Shown here one piece after another: positions 1 through 8,002 of a stretch of 11,973 bases of DNA. The notes under the pieces are model-generated. The model was not told where the DNA came from and ran no database searches. It saw only the letters and a list, made by a program, of their open reading frames with translations. This DNA comes from Bacteroidota bacterium. Its GTDB lineage: Bacteria; Bacteroidota; Bacteroidia; Bacteroidales; PUMT01. The position numbers and the translations under genes are program-made. The stretch spans positions 1 to 11,973 of the forward strand of contig PXAP01000009.1 of NCBI GenBank assembly GCA_003567115.1, given 5' to 3'. Position 1 is the first letter of the stretch. Each line of letters opens with the position of its first letter.

Positions 1-180
1 AAACTGCCAGACAATTCCCGGAGAAAGTTCTTTCTGCTCCCAGACCGGATCGATTATGGAAAGCTCTCCGGATGAATTGACATCATTTAACCATCTTCCC
101 GGATCGTTCCGGGTAAATGATTGAAATATCATAAAAAGTCCTGAACCCAGTATTATAATCAGCAAGCGGGTATTGTTCAT
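1..180 (-). CDS. N-terminal part of an exported protein, cut by the left edge; possibly phosphodiester glycosidase-like
   Basis: An ATG at 178-180 on the minus strand opens a frame that stays open for all 60 codons to the window edge. The product begins MNNTRLLIIILGSGLFMIF: a short polar start, then a hydrophobic stretch of about 15 residues, which looks like a signal peptide or membrane anchor. The mature part includes WLNDVNSSGELSIIDPVW and then KELSPGIVW. That last phrase resembles the region just before the catalytic domain of bacterial phosphodiester glycosidase (NAGPA-like) proteins, but this is only a weak recollection-based match. The gene lies 66 bp after the sulfatase stop on the same strand, so it is probably the third gene of the GH3-sulfatase operon. 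Too little is visible to assign a function; the frame and the export signal are the firm parts. Confidence 0.7.
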   Translation of the reverse strand, partial: MNNTRLLIIILGSGLFMIFQSFTRNDPGRWLNDVNSSGELSIIDPVWEQKELSPGIVWQF

Positions 181-246
181 AATAAAGAATGAATTTAATC
201 TGTAGATAATCCGGTATCCGATATAAACATATCAGCTTATATCATA

Positions 247-1863
247 TCACTTCACATTTGTCCGCAATGCCCATTTTTCCCACATTTCAGCCATATGCTT
301 TACCTTACCGGGGAATTCTGATGCAAGATCATTGAGCTCTGTGCGGTCATTTTCAAGATCATACAATTCCCAGTTATCTCCTTCAGCCACCAGCTTCCAG
401 TTTCCGTGCCTTATGGCTTTATAACCAAGATGTTCCCAGTAAAGGGTTTGATGTTGTTCCTGCTCCCTGCCCTGCAGTAGCGGAAGGAAACTTATGCCTT
501 CCAGGGGGGTAAGTTCATTACCGTTCAGGATATCCGGATATTTACCACCCGCCATTTCAATAAAGGTAGGCATAAGGTCTATGATATGCGCCACATGATG
601 CACAACCTGATTGGGTTTAATGACTTCCGGCCAGTGGGCGATAAAGGGGGTTGCGATACCTCCTTCATGCATCCACCGTTTATATCTACGGTATGGAGTA
701 TTCCCGGCATTAGCCCACGCCCTTCCATAGGAAGCATATGTGTCGGGCCCTCCGGGGAATATTTCAGGAGTTGTGCCGCCCCTTTCAAAATATCCATGAC
801 GGGTATCAGTGCCCTGTATTACTTCCGGAGAGGCTCCGTTGTCTGACAGGAAGATTATAAGGGTATTTTCAAACTTCCCTTTTCTTTTGAGCGCATCAAT
901 GATATGGCCTGTGCCCTGATCCATACTGTAAACCTGCGCGGCATAAACAGCCATCCGGTGAGCTTCCCATTCTTTGTGCGGTGCATCCTCCCAGGCCGGC
1001 ACCTCTTCGTCCCGGGGACTAAGGGGCCAGCTTTTATCCACCAGCCCCATTTCAATCATTCTCTCATAACGCTCTTCTCGCAACCGGTCCCAGCCTGTTT
1101 TGTAAACCCCTTCAAATTTTTCTATATGTTCGTCTCTGGCATGCAGGGGCCAGTGGGGAGCAACATGCGATACGTAAAGCAGAAAAGGGCTGTCATCATC
1201 CGATTCTTCAATGAACCGTACAGCCTGTTGATTGATGGCTTCGGTGTAATAAAAGTCATCCCATGGTTCAATAAAATCATTATCAATCATAAGACTCACC
1301 GGAGTAAAAAAGCTGCCGGCACCCGACAATGTTCCGAAAAACCTGTCAAATCCTCTTTGTACCGGCCATGTATCAGGATGCAAGGTAGACTCAGGATCCT
1401 GGTAATCATAATGTGTAACATGCCATTTACCGCTCATAAATGTCTGATAGCCCTCCGTTTGGAGCACCTCGGCAAATGTTGCACAGTTCTCATTCAGACG
1501 CCCCAGATAACCGGGTCTGCCGGAAGGGGACACCATTGATCCGACACCGGCCTGATGCGCATAAAGTCCGGTTAACAGAGCTGCCCGGGTAGGACAGCAT
1601 CTGCCCCCGTTGTAAAATTGTGTAAACCTCATTCCGTTTTCCGAAAGCAGGTCAATGTTGGGGGTAGGAATCTCACCGCCATAACATCCGATATCACTGT
1701 ATCCCATATCATCGGCCATGATAACTATTATGTTGGGCCTTGCAGCTTCTTTTTCGGTACCGGCAGCACATCCGCCAATGATTACCGATGAGATTCCAAG
1801 TCCCAGAGTACCGGCCAAAGGTTTTCCCAACCAGTGCAGCTTTCGTTTGCTGATTATTATCAT
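247..1863 (-). CDS. Arylsulfatase (S1 formylglycine sulfatase), lipoprotein
   Basis: The 538-residue product is close to the length of Pseudomonas AtsA-type arylsulfatases and should hydrolyse sulfate esters outside the cytoplasm. Residues 1-31 form a signal peptide ending in Ile-Gly-Gly before Cys32, a lipobox, so it is probably a lipid-anchored periplasmic or surface enzyme. The phosphatase/sulfatase fold starts with IIVIMADDMGYSD (metal ligands Asp51, Asp52). The sulfatase signature C-x-P-T-R lies at 89-93 followed by AALLTG, so Cys89 is predicted to be converted to formylglycine; Cys90 is an extra neighbouring cysteine. Other expected active-site groups are GKWH (145-148), APHWP (235-239), the metal-site SDNG (340-343) and Lys395 in the YKRWMHEGG segment. 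No maturase gene is in the window, so activation must come from elsewhere. The natural substrate cannot be read from the sequence. The gene starts 16 bp after the GH3 stop and is probably co-transcribed with it; there is no Shine-Dalgarno sequence, as is usual in Bacteroidota. Confidence 0.93.
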   Translation of the reverse strand: MIIISKRKLHWLGKPLAGTLGLGISSVIIGGCAAGTEKEAARPNIIVIMADDMGYSDIGCYGGEIPTPNIDLLSENGMRFTQFYNGGRCCPTRAALLTGLYAHQAGVGSMVSPSGRPGYLGRLNENCATFAEVLQTEGYQTFMSGKWHVTHYDYQDPESTLHPDTWPVQRGFDRFFGTLSGAGSFFTPVSLMIDNDFIEPWDDFYYTEAINQQAVRFIEESDDDSPFLLYVSHVAPHWPLHARDEHIEKFEGVYKTGWDRLREERYERMIEMGLVDKSWPLSPRDEEVPAWEDAPHKEWEAHRMAVYAAQVYSMDQGTGHIIDALKRKGKFENTLIIFLSDNGASPEVIQGTDTRHGYFERGGTTPEIFPGGPDTYASYGRAWANAGNTPYRRYKRWMHEGGIATPFIAHWPEVIKPNQVVHHVAHIIDLMPTFIEMAGGKYPDILNGNELTPLEGISFLPLLQGREQEQHQTLYWEHLGYKAIRHGNWKLVAEGDNWELYDLENDRTELNDLASEFPGKVKHMAEMWEKWALRTNVK

Positions 1864-1879
1864 ATTGATTATTAATAAA

Positions 1880-3406
1880 TTACAAATTACTGTTTACAAA
1901 AGCTTCCCACTCTTCAAACTGGTCTTCTTTCATTACTTTGGGCACCTTGGTCTGACCTCCTTTTTTCTTTTTAGCTTCAGCCCAGTCATAAAATGTTTTT
2001 GCCGGAATCAGTTTTACTTCCACATCCCTGAGAGCTTTACTGCGGGCAACTTTATAATTTTTGTTTATATCCTGCAGTATTGTATCCAGTTGCCTTGCTA
2101 TTTCAGCTTCATCAATGTTAACTGAATCTCTGCATCCCAGATACCAGCGATGAATATAATCTTCACCTCGCATAACGGCAGATACGGTAAACTCCTGTAC
2201 ATTGATGTTGTATTTTGAATCAATTTTTTCCACGGCTTCAATCATTTGAAATTCTGAAAGCTGAGAGCCCACTACATTTAAGAAGTGTTTCGTTCTGCCA
2301 GTTATTTTAATTTCAACTTTTTCTTTATTGGTGAACTTAACCGTATCTCCTATCATATACCGCCATGCCCCCGCAACAGTGCTTATGATAAGGACATAAT
2401 CAACTTCTTCTTCAACTTCACTGATTGTAAGTGCTTTTGCATTTTCTGCCACCGTTCCGTCATCATTGATATTTTCAGGAGTTAAGGGAACGAACTCAAA
2501 GTAAATTCCGTTATCGGTCAATAAAGTCATCGAATCGGTATCTTTGTTAAGCTGCGTAGCCAGATAACCCTCGGATGCCAGATATGTGTCCAGAATAATG
2601 ATTGGCCTGCCAAAGATCTTGTCGAAACTTTTGCGGTAGGGATCAAAGTTCACTCCACCAGATGTAAAGACTTCCAGGTTGGGCCATATTTCATGAATAT
2701 TTGATAATTTGTTGTATTCGATGACTTTTTCCAGCATAAGCTCAATCCATGGGGGAATTCCCGATAAACCTCCTATATCCCATTCGGGAGCTTTTATAGC
2801 TATTTGTCTTACCCTTTCATCCCAGTTTTCTATGGCAGAGATTGAAGGTCCGGGCTTATAAAAAAGTCTGAACCAAAATGGTATATTGTATGCTGCAATA
2901 CCACTTATTTCTCCCTCCAGATGCCCGTTAACCTCTTTCAGGCCTGTGCTGCTGCCCAGCATAAGAATCTCCTTTTCAAAAAAGGAGGAAGGCAGATCAA
3001 ATTCGGATATACCCAGAACCTGATTAATACCTGCATTTCTTATGGATGTAAGCATATCATCGGTTACCGGGATATATTTGGTTTTACTGGTAGTGCCACT
3101 GCTCTGTGCAAAAAAGTCAGGTTTTCCCGGCCATGTAATATTTGACTTTCCGTTATATACATCTTTCCACCACTCTTTAAAAATCCTGTCATAATCATAA
3201 TAGGGAATCCTGGAGGCAAATGTCTTCTGAGTATCCTTTTGAGCCAGTATATTTTTGAAATTGTGTGCTTTACCAAAAGAGGTATCTTTGGCTTTTTCCA
3301 GCAGTTCTGCCAGCATTTTTTCCTGTGCCTCAACAGGGTCAGGATTTGGAAATATGCTATGTGAAAGATCAATAGCCTTTTTTATTATTTCACCAATTAT
3401 TGCCAT
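1880..3406 (-). CDS. GH3-family acyl-adenylating enzyme (GH3 auxin-responsive promoter family protein)
   Basis: This 508-residue protein belongs to the GH3 branch of the ANL adenylating superfamily, best known from plants, where members activate a carboxylic acid with ATP and join it to an amino acid. Bacterial members are common in Bacteroidota, but their substrates are largely unknown. Visible motifs, in order: the phosphate-binding loop SSGTTSKTKYIP (102-113); YLASEGYLATQ (275-285), the adenine/acyl motif with Glu279; WRYMIGDTVKF (348-358), with Asp354 in the position that contacts the ribose; and the hinge into the smaller C-terminal domain near ITGRTKHFLNVVGSQLSE (368-385). No signal peptide is seen, so it should be cytoplasmic. 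The ATG at 3404-3406 has an AT-rich leader. It is the first gene of the apparent operon that continues into the sulfatase. The upstream 245 bp holds no gene I can support and no clear -7 box. Confidence 0.92.
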   Translation of the reverse strand: MAIIGEIIKKAIDLSHSIFPNPDPVEAQEKMLAELLEKAKDTSFGKAHNFKNILAQKDTQKTFASRIPYYDYDRIFKEWWKDVYNGKSNITWPGKPDFFAQSSGTTSKTKYIPVTDDMLTSIRNAGINQVLGISEFDLPSSFFEKEILMLGSSTGLKEVNGHLEGEISGIAAYNIPFWFRLFYKPGPSISAIENWDERVRQIAIKAPEWDIGGLSGIPPWIELMLEKVIEYNKLSNIHEIWPNLEVFTSGGVNFDPYRKSFDKIFGRPIIILDTYLASEGYLATQLNKDTDSMTLLTDNGIYFEFVPLTPENINDDGTVAENAKALTISEVEEEVDYVLIISTVAGAWRYMIGDTVKFTNKEKVEIKITGRTKHFLNVVGSQLSEFQMIEAVEKIDSKYNINVQEFTVSAVMRGEDYIHRWYLGCRDSVNIDEAEIARQLDTILQDINKNYKVARSKALRDVEVKLIPAKTFYDWAEAKKKKGGQTKVPKVMKEDQFEEWEAFVNSNL

Positions 3407-3651
3407 AAAGAGATTGTAAGATTATATTTTAACCAATTATTATTGCTTATACAAACGCAAATTTTTATAAAAATAATTTAATTAAATTGAATTTTCTAAT
3501 CAGATTCACAACACCATCCCATTAGCTTTTTCTTGTCGTTGTCCTTGCACTTAAAACTGCAAAATTTGGCCTTTGTTCAATTTATGAAAACAATCCGGTA
3601 GCCTTTCACGCTTATAAAAGTGAACTGAAAATGAAGAATATGGAATCAGGA

Positions 3652-5685
3652 TTAATCCCTTTTCTTTATCTGCCTGAGGGCAAGCGAAAGCTCCTTAACG
3701 GGCAGATTGCACCGGCCCGATGAACAGACATAAAACCGGGTCTCACCCTTTTTGTACCTTTCCCTGAAAATGGGAATATCCTCATCGCCCGTAACTGAAG
3801 CCCCTGTATTGACGTTGGGAAGATACATTGAATTAATATTTTTTATCTGCTCTTCAGCTCCCGGTCCTGTAACCGCCATGGTGTAAAAATTGTAGGACCT
3901 GTGCAGAAGCAACCGTCCCCAGTTGGTGTAATTTATACTTTGCCCGTCCAGATTCTTCCTTATATCATTAAGCATTGCAGAACTACGGTCACTCCAGGCA
4001 AGATTCTCATAATAACCGGCAAGCTTAAAGAGGTTAACAGCCATCACGCTGTTGGATGAGGGAATTACATTATCAGCAAGCTCAAAAAAGGAAGCCTTCA
4101 GCTTTTCACTTTCAACTGAAGAAAAGGAAAAAAGGTTGGTTCCGTCAACAGAAAAATTATCCGTTACATAATCCGTCATAACTTTTGCGGTATGCAGATA
4201 CCGTTTTTCAGCCGAGACTTCAAAAAGCCTTAGCAATGACTGTATAAACAGGGCATAATCCTCCAGAAATCCGCCGATGAAAGGCTTGTTGCCGTGAAGG
4301 ATCCGGTATATTTTCCCTTTCGGGGAAACCGAATTCTCTGAAATGAAATCTGCTGCCCGTTTTGCCTTACTGAAAAATTTATCTTCGCCGAAGGCTGCAT
4401 AAGCATCTGCCAGCCCCGATATCATAAGCGCGTTCCACGAGACAATCACCTTATTATCCAGTCCGGGGCGTACTCTTTTTTCACGCGCTTTAAGAAGCTT
4501 ATTATTTGCCCGGCCAATTATCTCATTTAGTTTGTCCACCGATAAGCGGTGCCTGAAGGCAAAATCATGATCTGTTTCATTCCTTAAAAGTATATTCATG
4601 CCGTTTTCCCAGTATCCTTTTTTACCAACCTGATAGTAATCCCTGACCAGCGAAGAGCCTTCCCCCAGAAGTTTATCGACCTCCTTCTCATCCCATACGT
4701 AGAATTTTCCCTCCTCCCCTTCACTGTCCGCATCCAGAGCAGCATAGAATGTGCCGTCAGGAGAAGTAAGCTCCCTTTTAATAAATTCAACTGTATTGTA
4801 CACCACCTCTTTATAAAGAGGTTTCCTGATAACTTTCCATGCTTTTGAATAAACCGAAACAAGCTGTCCGTTATCGTAAAGCATCTTTTCAAAATGAGGC
4901 ACTTTCCAGTTTTCATCCGTTGAGTAGCGGGCAAATCCTCCCCCGATCTGGTCGTATATACCTCCCATGGCCATCTTTTCGAGACTCAGATCTGCCTGAT
5001 CAAGTGCGTTTTTATTACCGCTGTGATAATAATAATGAAGAAGAAATTCCAGATTTACCGGTAAGGGGAACTTTGGGGCATGAAGGGTCCCTCCTTGTTC
5101 TTTATCCATATACTTCATTACATTGCCGTAAAAACCAGATGCATCCGATTCATTAAATGAATTTTCCGGATCCGAAGGTTCTACAAAACCGGATGCGGCT
5201 ATTCCTTTGGTAAGTTGTCCTGCCTGTACTGAAAGATCATGCCTGCGTGTCCTGTACATCTCAGTAATTTTGAGCAGGATATCTTTCCATTGATCTTTCC
5301 TGAAATATGTGCCTCCCCAGAAAGGCCTGGTATCAGGCAAAGCAAAGCAGTTAAGGGGCCAGCCACCCTGCCTGGTAAGAAGCTGCACTGCGGTCATATA
5401 CATATGGTCAATATCGGGTCTCTCTTCTCTGTCAACTTTTATACAGATAAAATTTCGATTCATTATTTCCGCCACTTCCCTGTCTTCAAAACTCTCCTTC
5501 TCCATTACATGGCACCAGTGGCAAGCCGAATAGCCAATACTTACCAGTATGGGCTTATCTTCTCTTGCAGCTTTGTCAAGGGCTTCATCTCCCCACGGGT
5601 GCCAGTCCACCGGATTATGGAGATGTTGCAAAAGATAAGGACTTGTCTGTCCTTGCAGATGATTCGGTTCGTTTTTTATCCCCAT
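3652..5685 (-). CDS. YyaL/SSP411 family protein: thioredoxin-like domain plus alpha/alpha-toroid domain
   Basis: The 677-residue product has the standard length and architecture of the YyaL / spermatogenesis-associated protein 20 family (DUF255). Residues 1-170 are the thioredoxin-like domain: the family opening SPYLLQHLHNPVDWHPW (15-31), then the redox-like pair in SACHWCHVME with Cys55 and Cys58, KVDREERPDID (83-93), and GGWPLNCF (107-114). From about 200 onward comes the barrel resembling N-acylglucosamine 2-epimerases, with GGIYDQIGGGFARYSTDE (241-258) and VPHFEKMLYDNGQL (262-275). The molecular function is not established; thiol redox or carbohydrate-related roles have been suggested for the family. 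There is no signal peptide. The start is supported by the family N-terminus. The box AATATTTG, one base off TAnnTTTG, ends 5 nt before the ATG on the minus strand. The gene is transcribed on its own, with 245 bp to the next gene downstream. Confidence 0.93.
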   Translation of the reverse strand: MGIKNEPNHLQGQTSPYLLQHLHNPVDWHPWGDEALDKAAREDKPILVSIGYSACHWCHVMEKESFEDREVAEIMNRNFICIKVDREERPDIDHMYMTAVQLLTRQGGWPLNCFALPDTRPFWGGTYFRKDQWKDILLKITEMYRTRRHDLSVQAGQLTKGIAASGFVEPSDPENSFNESDASGFYGNVMKYMDKEQGGTLHAPKFPLPVNLEFLLHYYYHSGNKNALDQADLSLEKMAMGGIYDQIGGGFARYSTDENWKVPHFEKMLYDNGQLVSVYSKAWKVIRKPLYKEVVYNTVEFIKRELTSPDGTFYAALDADSEGEEGKFYVWDEKEVDKLLGEGSSLVRDYYQVGKKGYWENGMNILLRNETDHDFAFRHRLSVDKLNEIIGRANNKLLKAREKRVRPGLDNKVIVSWNALMISGLADAYAAFGEDKFFSKAKRAADFISENSVSPKGKIYRILHGNKPFIGGFLEDYALFIQSLLRLFEVSAEKRYLHTAKVMTDYVTDNFSVDGTNLFSFSSVESEKLKASFFELADNVIPSSNSVMAVNLFKLAGYYENLAWSDRSSAMLNDIRKNLDGQSINYTNWGRLLLHRSYNFYTMAVTGPGAEEQIKNINSMYLPNVNTGASVTGDEDIPIFRERYKKGETRFYVCSSGRCNLPVKELSLALRQIKKRD

Positions 5686-5982
5686 CAGATCAAATATTTC
5701 GCAAATGATTTTTCGTACACAGAATGCTTATTAGAGTTCAGTTTAAAAAACAACGATTCGTGAAATAATTAAATAAAGACAAATTGTAATGCATTGATAT
5801 CCTTGCCCTCTGAAAATTATCATTAGTAGTATTCATAACAAATTACCTTTTTATACCGGACTCTTATTATTTTAACAAAGACCTTCAGAATTTGTTTATT
5901 AAGCTTTTTGAAAACAAGGTAATGTTTTTAATGTACTAACTTCAGTGTAAGTAATAAGTTTGTATATTTAACCCATTATTAT
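5686..5982. other. AT-rich intergenic region, no gene seen
   Basis: About 300 bp lie between the start of the YyaL-like gene (minus) and the esterase remnant (plus). I find no open frame with recognisable protein character on either strand. The only structured element noticed is a plus-strand TAAGTTTG at 5955-5962, which fits the Bacteroidota -7 consensus TAnnTTTG but has no TTG at the expected -33 distance. It could be the relic promoter of the decayed esterase or chance in AT-rich DNA. Confidence 0.5.
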
Positions 5983-5985
5983 ATT

Positions 5986-6241
5986 CACAGTCCTGATCGT
6001 ATCACCATTTGATTTTCCAATAAAACTGTTATAAATACCATAAGAAAAGAGCACCCTGAAACCCCTGTATTATTGATTGATGTGAAATTCATGTTATTTT
6101 GTCTGACGTAGGCTGATGAGGATTTCTACTGAAGATTATTTTCTTAATGAAGCGGGGACTCCCCGGGTTGAGTTGTTTTTATCTGATTTATTGCACCTTA
6201 ACGAATATGGTTACAGACAGAGGACCGGCATTATAAAATAG
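5986..6241 (+). pseudogene. Decayed remnant of an SGNH/GDSL esterase
   Basis: Two pieces of family-like peptide appear in different frames. The first (frame of 6013) reads TVINTIRKEHPETPVLLIDV at 6025-6084, like the stretch after catalytic block III of SGNH hydrolases, where a helix is followed by a strand of the type IRxxHPxTPIxxI. Upstream in the same frame is HSPDRITI, interrupted by a TGA at 6010-6012. The second piece (frame of 6116) reads LNEAGTPRVELFLSD (6143-6187) followed by LLHLNEYGYR. This matches the C-terminal block V, with the catalytic Asp and His of D-x-x-H at 6185-6196, and it ends at TAG 6239-6241. The distance between the pieces is shorter than in intact enzymes, so there has been deletion as well as frameshift. 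An ATG at 6116 would give a 41-residue peptide from the second piece, but it lacks the nucleophile block and is probably not a functional gene. The Ser block near the N-terminus is absent. Confidence 0.65.
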
Positions 6242-6319
6242 TAACTGGATGAAGTTTTATCTGACAAGCATGTTGAATGATAATAAAAGAAAGATTAAAA
6301 AAAACAAAAAAATAACATT

Positions 6320-7063
6320 ATGATAAGGAAAATTATACCAGTTGTACTGCTGGTGCTTATTTCCGGCTGTGCCGAACTGAAGCAGATTGCCGAACAGTTC
6401 GAATCGCCCCGCCCTCTGACCAACCAGGAGGTTATCGATGGACTGAAGCAGGCGCTGACAACAGGCTCCAGGTCGGCCGCTGCCGGATTGTCTCAAACAG
6501 ACGGCTATTACCGTGATGAAATGATAAGAATAATGCTGCCTCCGGAGGCACAAACAGTGACCGACAATCTGTCATTGATCCCCGGCGGAGAAAAACTTAT
6601 TCAGGATGTAATACTAAGTATTAACAGGGCGGCAGAAGATGCGGCGAAAGAGGCAGCGCCGGTTTTTGCCGCTGCAGTCCGCAATATGTCCATTCAGGAT
6701 GGTTTTGCTATTCTCAGAGGAGAAAACGATGCAGCTACGCAATACCTGAGATCCCGTACATGGAATGAGCTCTATGGTTTATATCAACCCAAAATAAAAA
6801 GCTCCCTTGATAAACCGGTTGTGGGCAATATTTCAGCGGATGAAACCTGGAATACCCTTACAACCCAATGGAACAGGGTAGCCAATTCAGTAGTAGGGAG
6901 AACGTCAGACCTCACAACTGTTAATGTTGAACTGGACAGGTACCTGACAGAAAAAGCCCTTGACGGTCTCTTTCTTAAGCTTGCCGGTGAAGAGGAGAAA
7001 ATAAGAACGGACCCCGCAGCCAGGGCGACAGACCTGTTAAAGCGGGTGTTCGGGCAGGCCTGA
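6320..7063 (+). CDS. DUF4197 family lipoprotein
   Basis: The 247-residue product begins with a lipoprotein signal: MIRK, then a hydrophobic core ending LISG before Cys17, so it is expected to be lipid-anchored in the envelope. The rest matches what I know of DUF4197: an early segment with LTNQEVIDGLKQAL (33-46), the middle part DGYYRDEMIRIMLPPEA (61-77), then MSIQDGFAILRGENDAATQYL, and a C-terminal part ending in LDGLFLKLAGEEEKIRTDP. The function of the family is unknown; no enzymatic motif is visible. The ATG at 6320 is preceded by a run of A-rich sequence instead of a Shine-Dalgarno element. The gene stands alone, between the esterase remnant and the convergent NUDIX gene. Confidence 0.9.
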   Translation: MIRKIIPVVLLVLISGCAELKQIAEQFESPRPLTNQEVIDGLKQALTTGSRSAAAGLSQTDGYYRDEMIRIMLPPEAQTVTDNLSLIPGGEKLIQDVILSINRAAEDAAKEAAPVFAAAVRNMSIQDGFAILRGENDAATQYLRSRTWNELYGLYQPKIKSSLDKPVVGNISADETWNTLTTQWNRVANSVVGRTSDLTTVNVELDRYLTEKALDGLFLKLAGEEEKIRTDPAARATDLLKRVFGQA

Positions 7064-7068
7064 AGCTC

Positions 7069-7123
7069 TTTCTGTTCCGGCGGGTAATATTGAATCCTTT
7101 AGCGGCTTATCCGGTTACAGAAA
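7069..7123. terminator. Imperfect hairpin between convergent genes, possible terminator
   Basis: Between the stops of DUF4197 (7063) and NUDIX (7135), TTTCTGT at 7069-7075 and CCGG at 7077-7080 can pair with CCGG at 7111-7114 and ACAGAAA at 7117-7123. That is 11 base pairs broken by a one-against-two internal loop, closing a 30-nt loop. The position suits a shared terminator, but neither strand has the usual uridine run directly after the stem, so a classical intrinsic terminator is not shown. Confidence 0.35.
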
Positions 7124-7134
7124 AAATTAATAAC

Positions 7135-7689
7135 CTATTCCGGCATATACGGTTCAAAGTTGAGTTTGAATACTGCTGATTTCAGTTTTTCAAGTTCCGG
7201 GCCTGTATGGGTAATTTCTTTTGCCGGGAGTGAGTCTGATCCGGATTTAAACATTAATTTCAGCCTGTTTACGGAAGTGCTGAGAATCAGGTCATGATCA
7301 AATGCCAGAGGTGGAAGCTTTTTTACTTTAAACCATTTGGCATTTGCTGCGTCATCACCGGCAACAGGGTCATTTTCCGGTATTCTGATCAGCGCAAAAT
7401 AGGCCACTGTAATTACTCTCCCCCTGGGATCACGGTCAACTCCGCTGAACGCACCTAACTGTTCAATTTCCAGCCCCTCAAGTCCGGTCTCCTCCTTCAA
7501 TTCCCTCTCTGCACACTGAAGTGTTGTCTCCTCCATGTCCATAAATCCTCCCGGAAAGCTCCATTTGCCCCTGAACGGTTCCTTACCGCGTTCTATCAGC
7601 AAAACATTCAAATCCTCACCGTCAAAGCCAAAAATAACACAATCACCGCTTACCGCAGGTCTCGGATAGTCGTAACAGTATTTACTCAT
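7135..7689 (-). CDS. NUDIX hydrolase
   Basis: The 184-residue product carries a complete Nudix box, G-x5-E-x7-R-E-L-K-E-E-T-G-L, at residues 48-70 (Gly48, Glu54, Arg62, Glu63, Glu66, Glu67). These residues bind the metal that activates water for cleavage of a nucleoside diphosphate linked to another moiety. The opening YDYPRPAVSGDCVIFGF, and GKWSFPGGF before the box, are typical of the Bacteroidota group related to ADP-ribose pyrophosphatases and to the N-terminal half of NrtR regulators. There is no C-terminal winged-helix domain, so it looks like an enzyme rather than a repressor. Substrate (ADP-ribose, 8-oxo-dGTP or other) cannot be decided here. The stop is TAG, which shows that TAG is used as a normal terminator in this genome. 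It is convergent with DUF4197 and divergent from the glycosyltransferase. Confidence 0.92.
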   Translation of the reverse strand: MSKYCYDYPRPAVSGDCVIFGFDGEDLNVLLIERGKEPFRGKWSFPGGFMDMEETTLQCAERELKEETGLEGLEIEQLGAFSGVDRDPRGRVITVAYFALIRIPENDPVAGDDAANAKWFKVKKLPPLAFDHDLILSTSVNRLKLMFKSGSDSLPAKEITHTGPELEKLKSAVFKLNFEPYMPE

Positions 7690-7817
7690 ATCAGCTGTCT
7701 GTAAATTTTATTTAAAACATGTAACAAAATTTTAACCTGCGGTCGATTATACACAATATTGAATCCTCTCTTTGCAATATATTCAGATGTATAACTGGCT
7801 TAAAGGATGAATCGATC

Positions 7818-7841
7818 CGCTTTAGCATTTTTGTTAAAGCG
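7818..7841. repeat. Inverted repeat (7-bp arms, 10-nt spacer)
   Basis: CGCTTTA at 7818-7824 and TAAAGCG at 7835-7841 are perfect reverse complements. No T-run follows on either strand, so it is not an intrinsic terminator. Lying between two divergent genes, it could be an operator for a dimeric regulator, or chance; nothing else supports a role. Confidence 0.4.
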
Positions 7842-7985
7842 AAGATAAAGATAATCGGTCTTCATAAGAAAATAATTAACCGGATAATTTTTTTATAGGG
7901 GGTGGATAATAAGTGAAAGAAATTAAGCTTTTCTCTGAATAAAAACTTAAAATTAATGACTGATAAAAGTATACCTTCTATGTTA

Positions 7986-7993
7986 TATATTTG
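7986..7993 (+). promoter_or_regulatory. Candidate Bacteroidota -7 promoter box for the glycosyltransferase
   Basis: TATATTTG matches the TAnnTTTG consensus exactly and ends 9 nt before the ATG at 8003. A transcript started from it would have a leader of only a few bases. No TTG is present at the usual -33 distance, which lowers confidence. The box overlaps an in-frame TTG at 7991, which argues that the ATG at 8003 is the true start. Confidence 0.4.
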
Positions 7994-8002
7994 TCAAAAA
8001 TT

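Larger units (their letters stand above)
7690..8002. other. Intergenic region between divergent NUDIX and glycosyltransferase genes
   Basis: These 313 bp must hold the promoters of both flanking genes. No protein-coding frame of recognisable character was found. Two elements stand out: a 7-bp perfect hairpin at 7818-7841 and a TATATTTG box at 7986-7993 just before the glycosyltransferase. The rest is AT-rich without clear structure. Confidence 0.5.

Noticed and set aside
904..1539. A 211-codon open frame on the plus strand, opposite the sulfatase
   Set aside because: It lies entirely antisense to a gene with complete catalytic motifs, and its translation shows no recognisable domain; it is a shadow of the minus-strand coding sequence.
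6116..6241. A 41-codon small protein gene starting at ATG 6116
   Set aside because: Its peptide matches the C-terminal end of SGNH/GDSL hydrolases, and the preceding DNA carries an earlier part of the same family in another frame, so it is better read as a pseudogene fragment.
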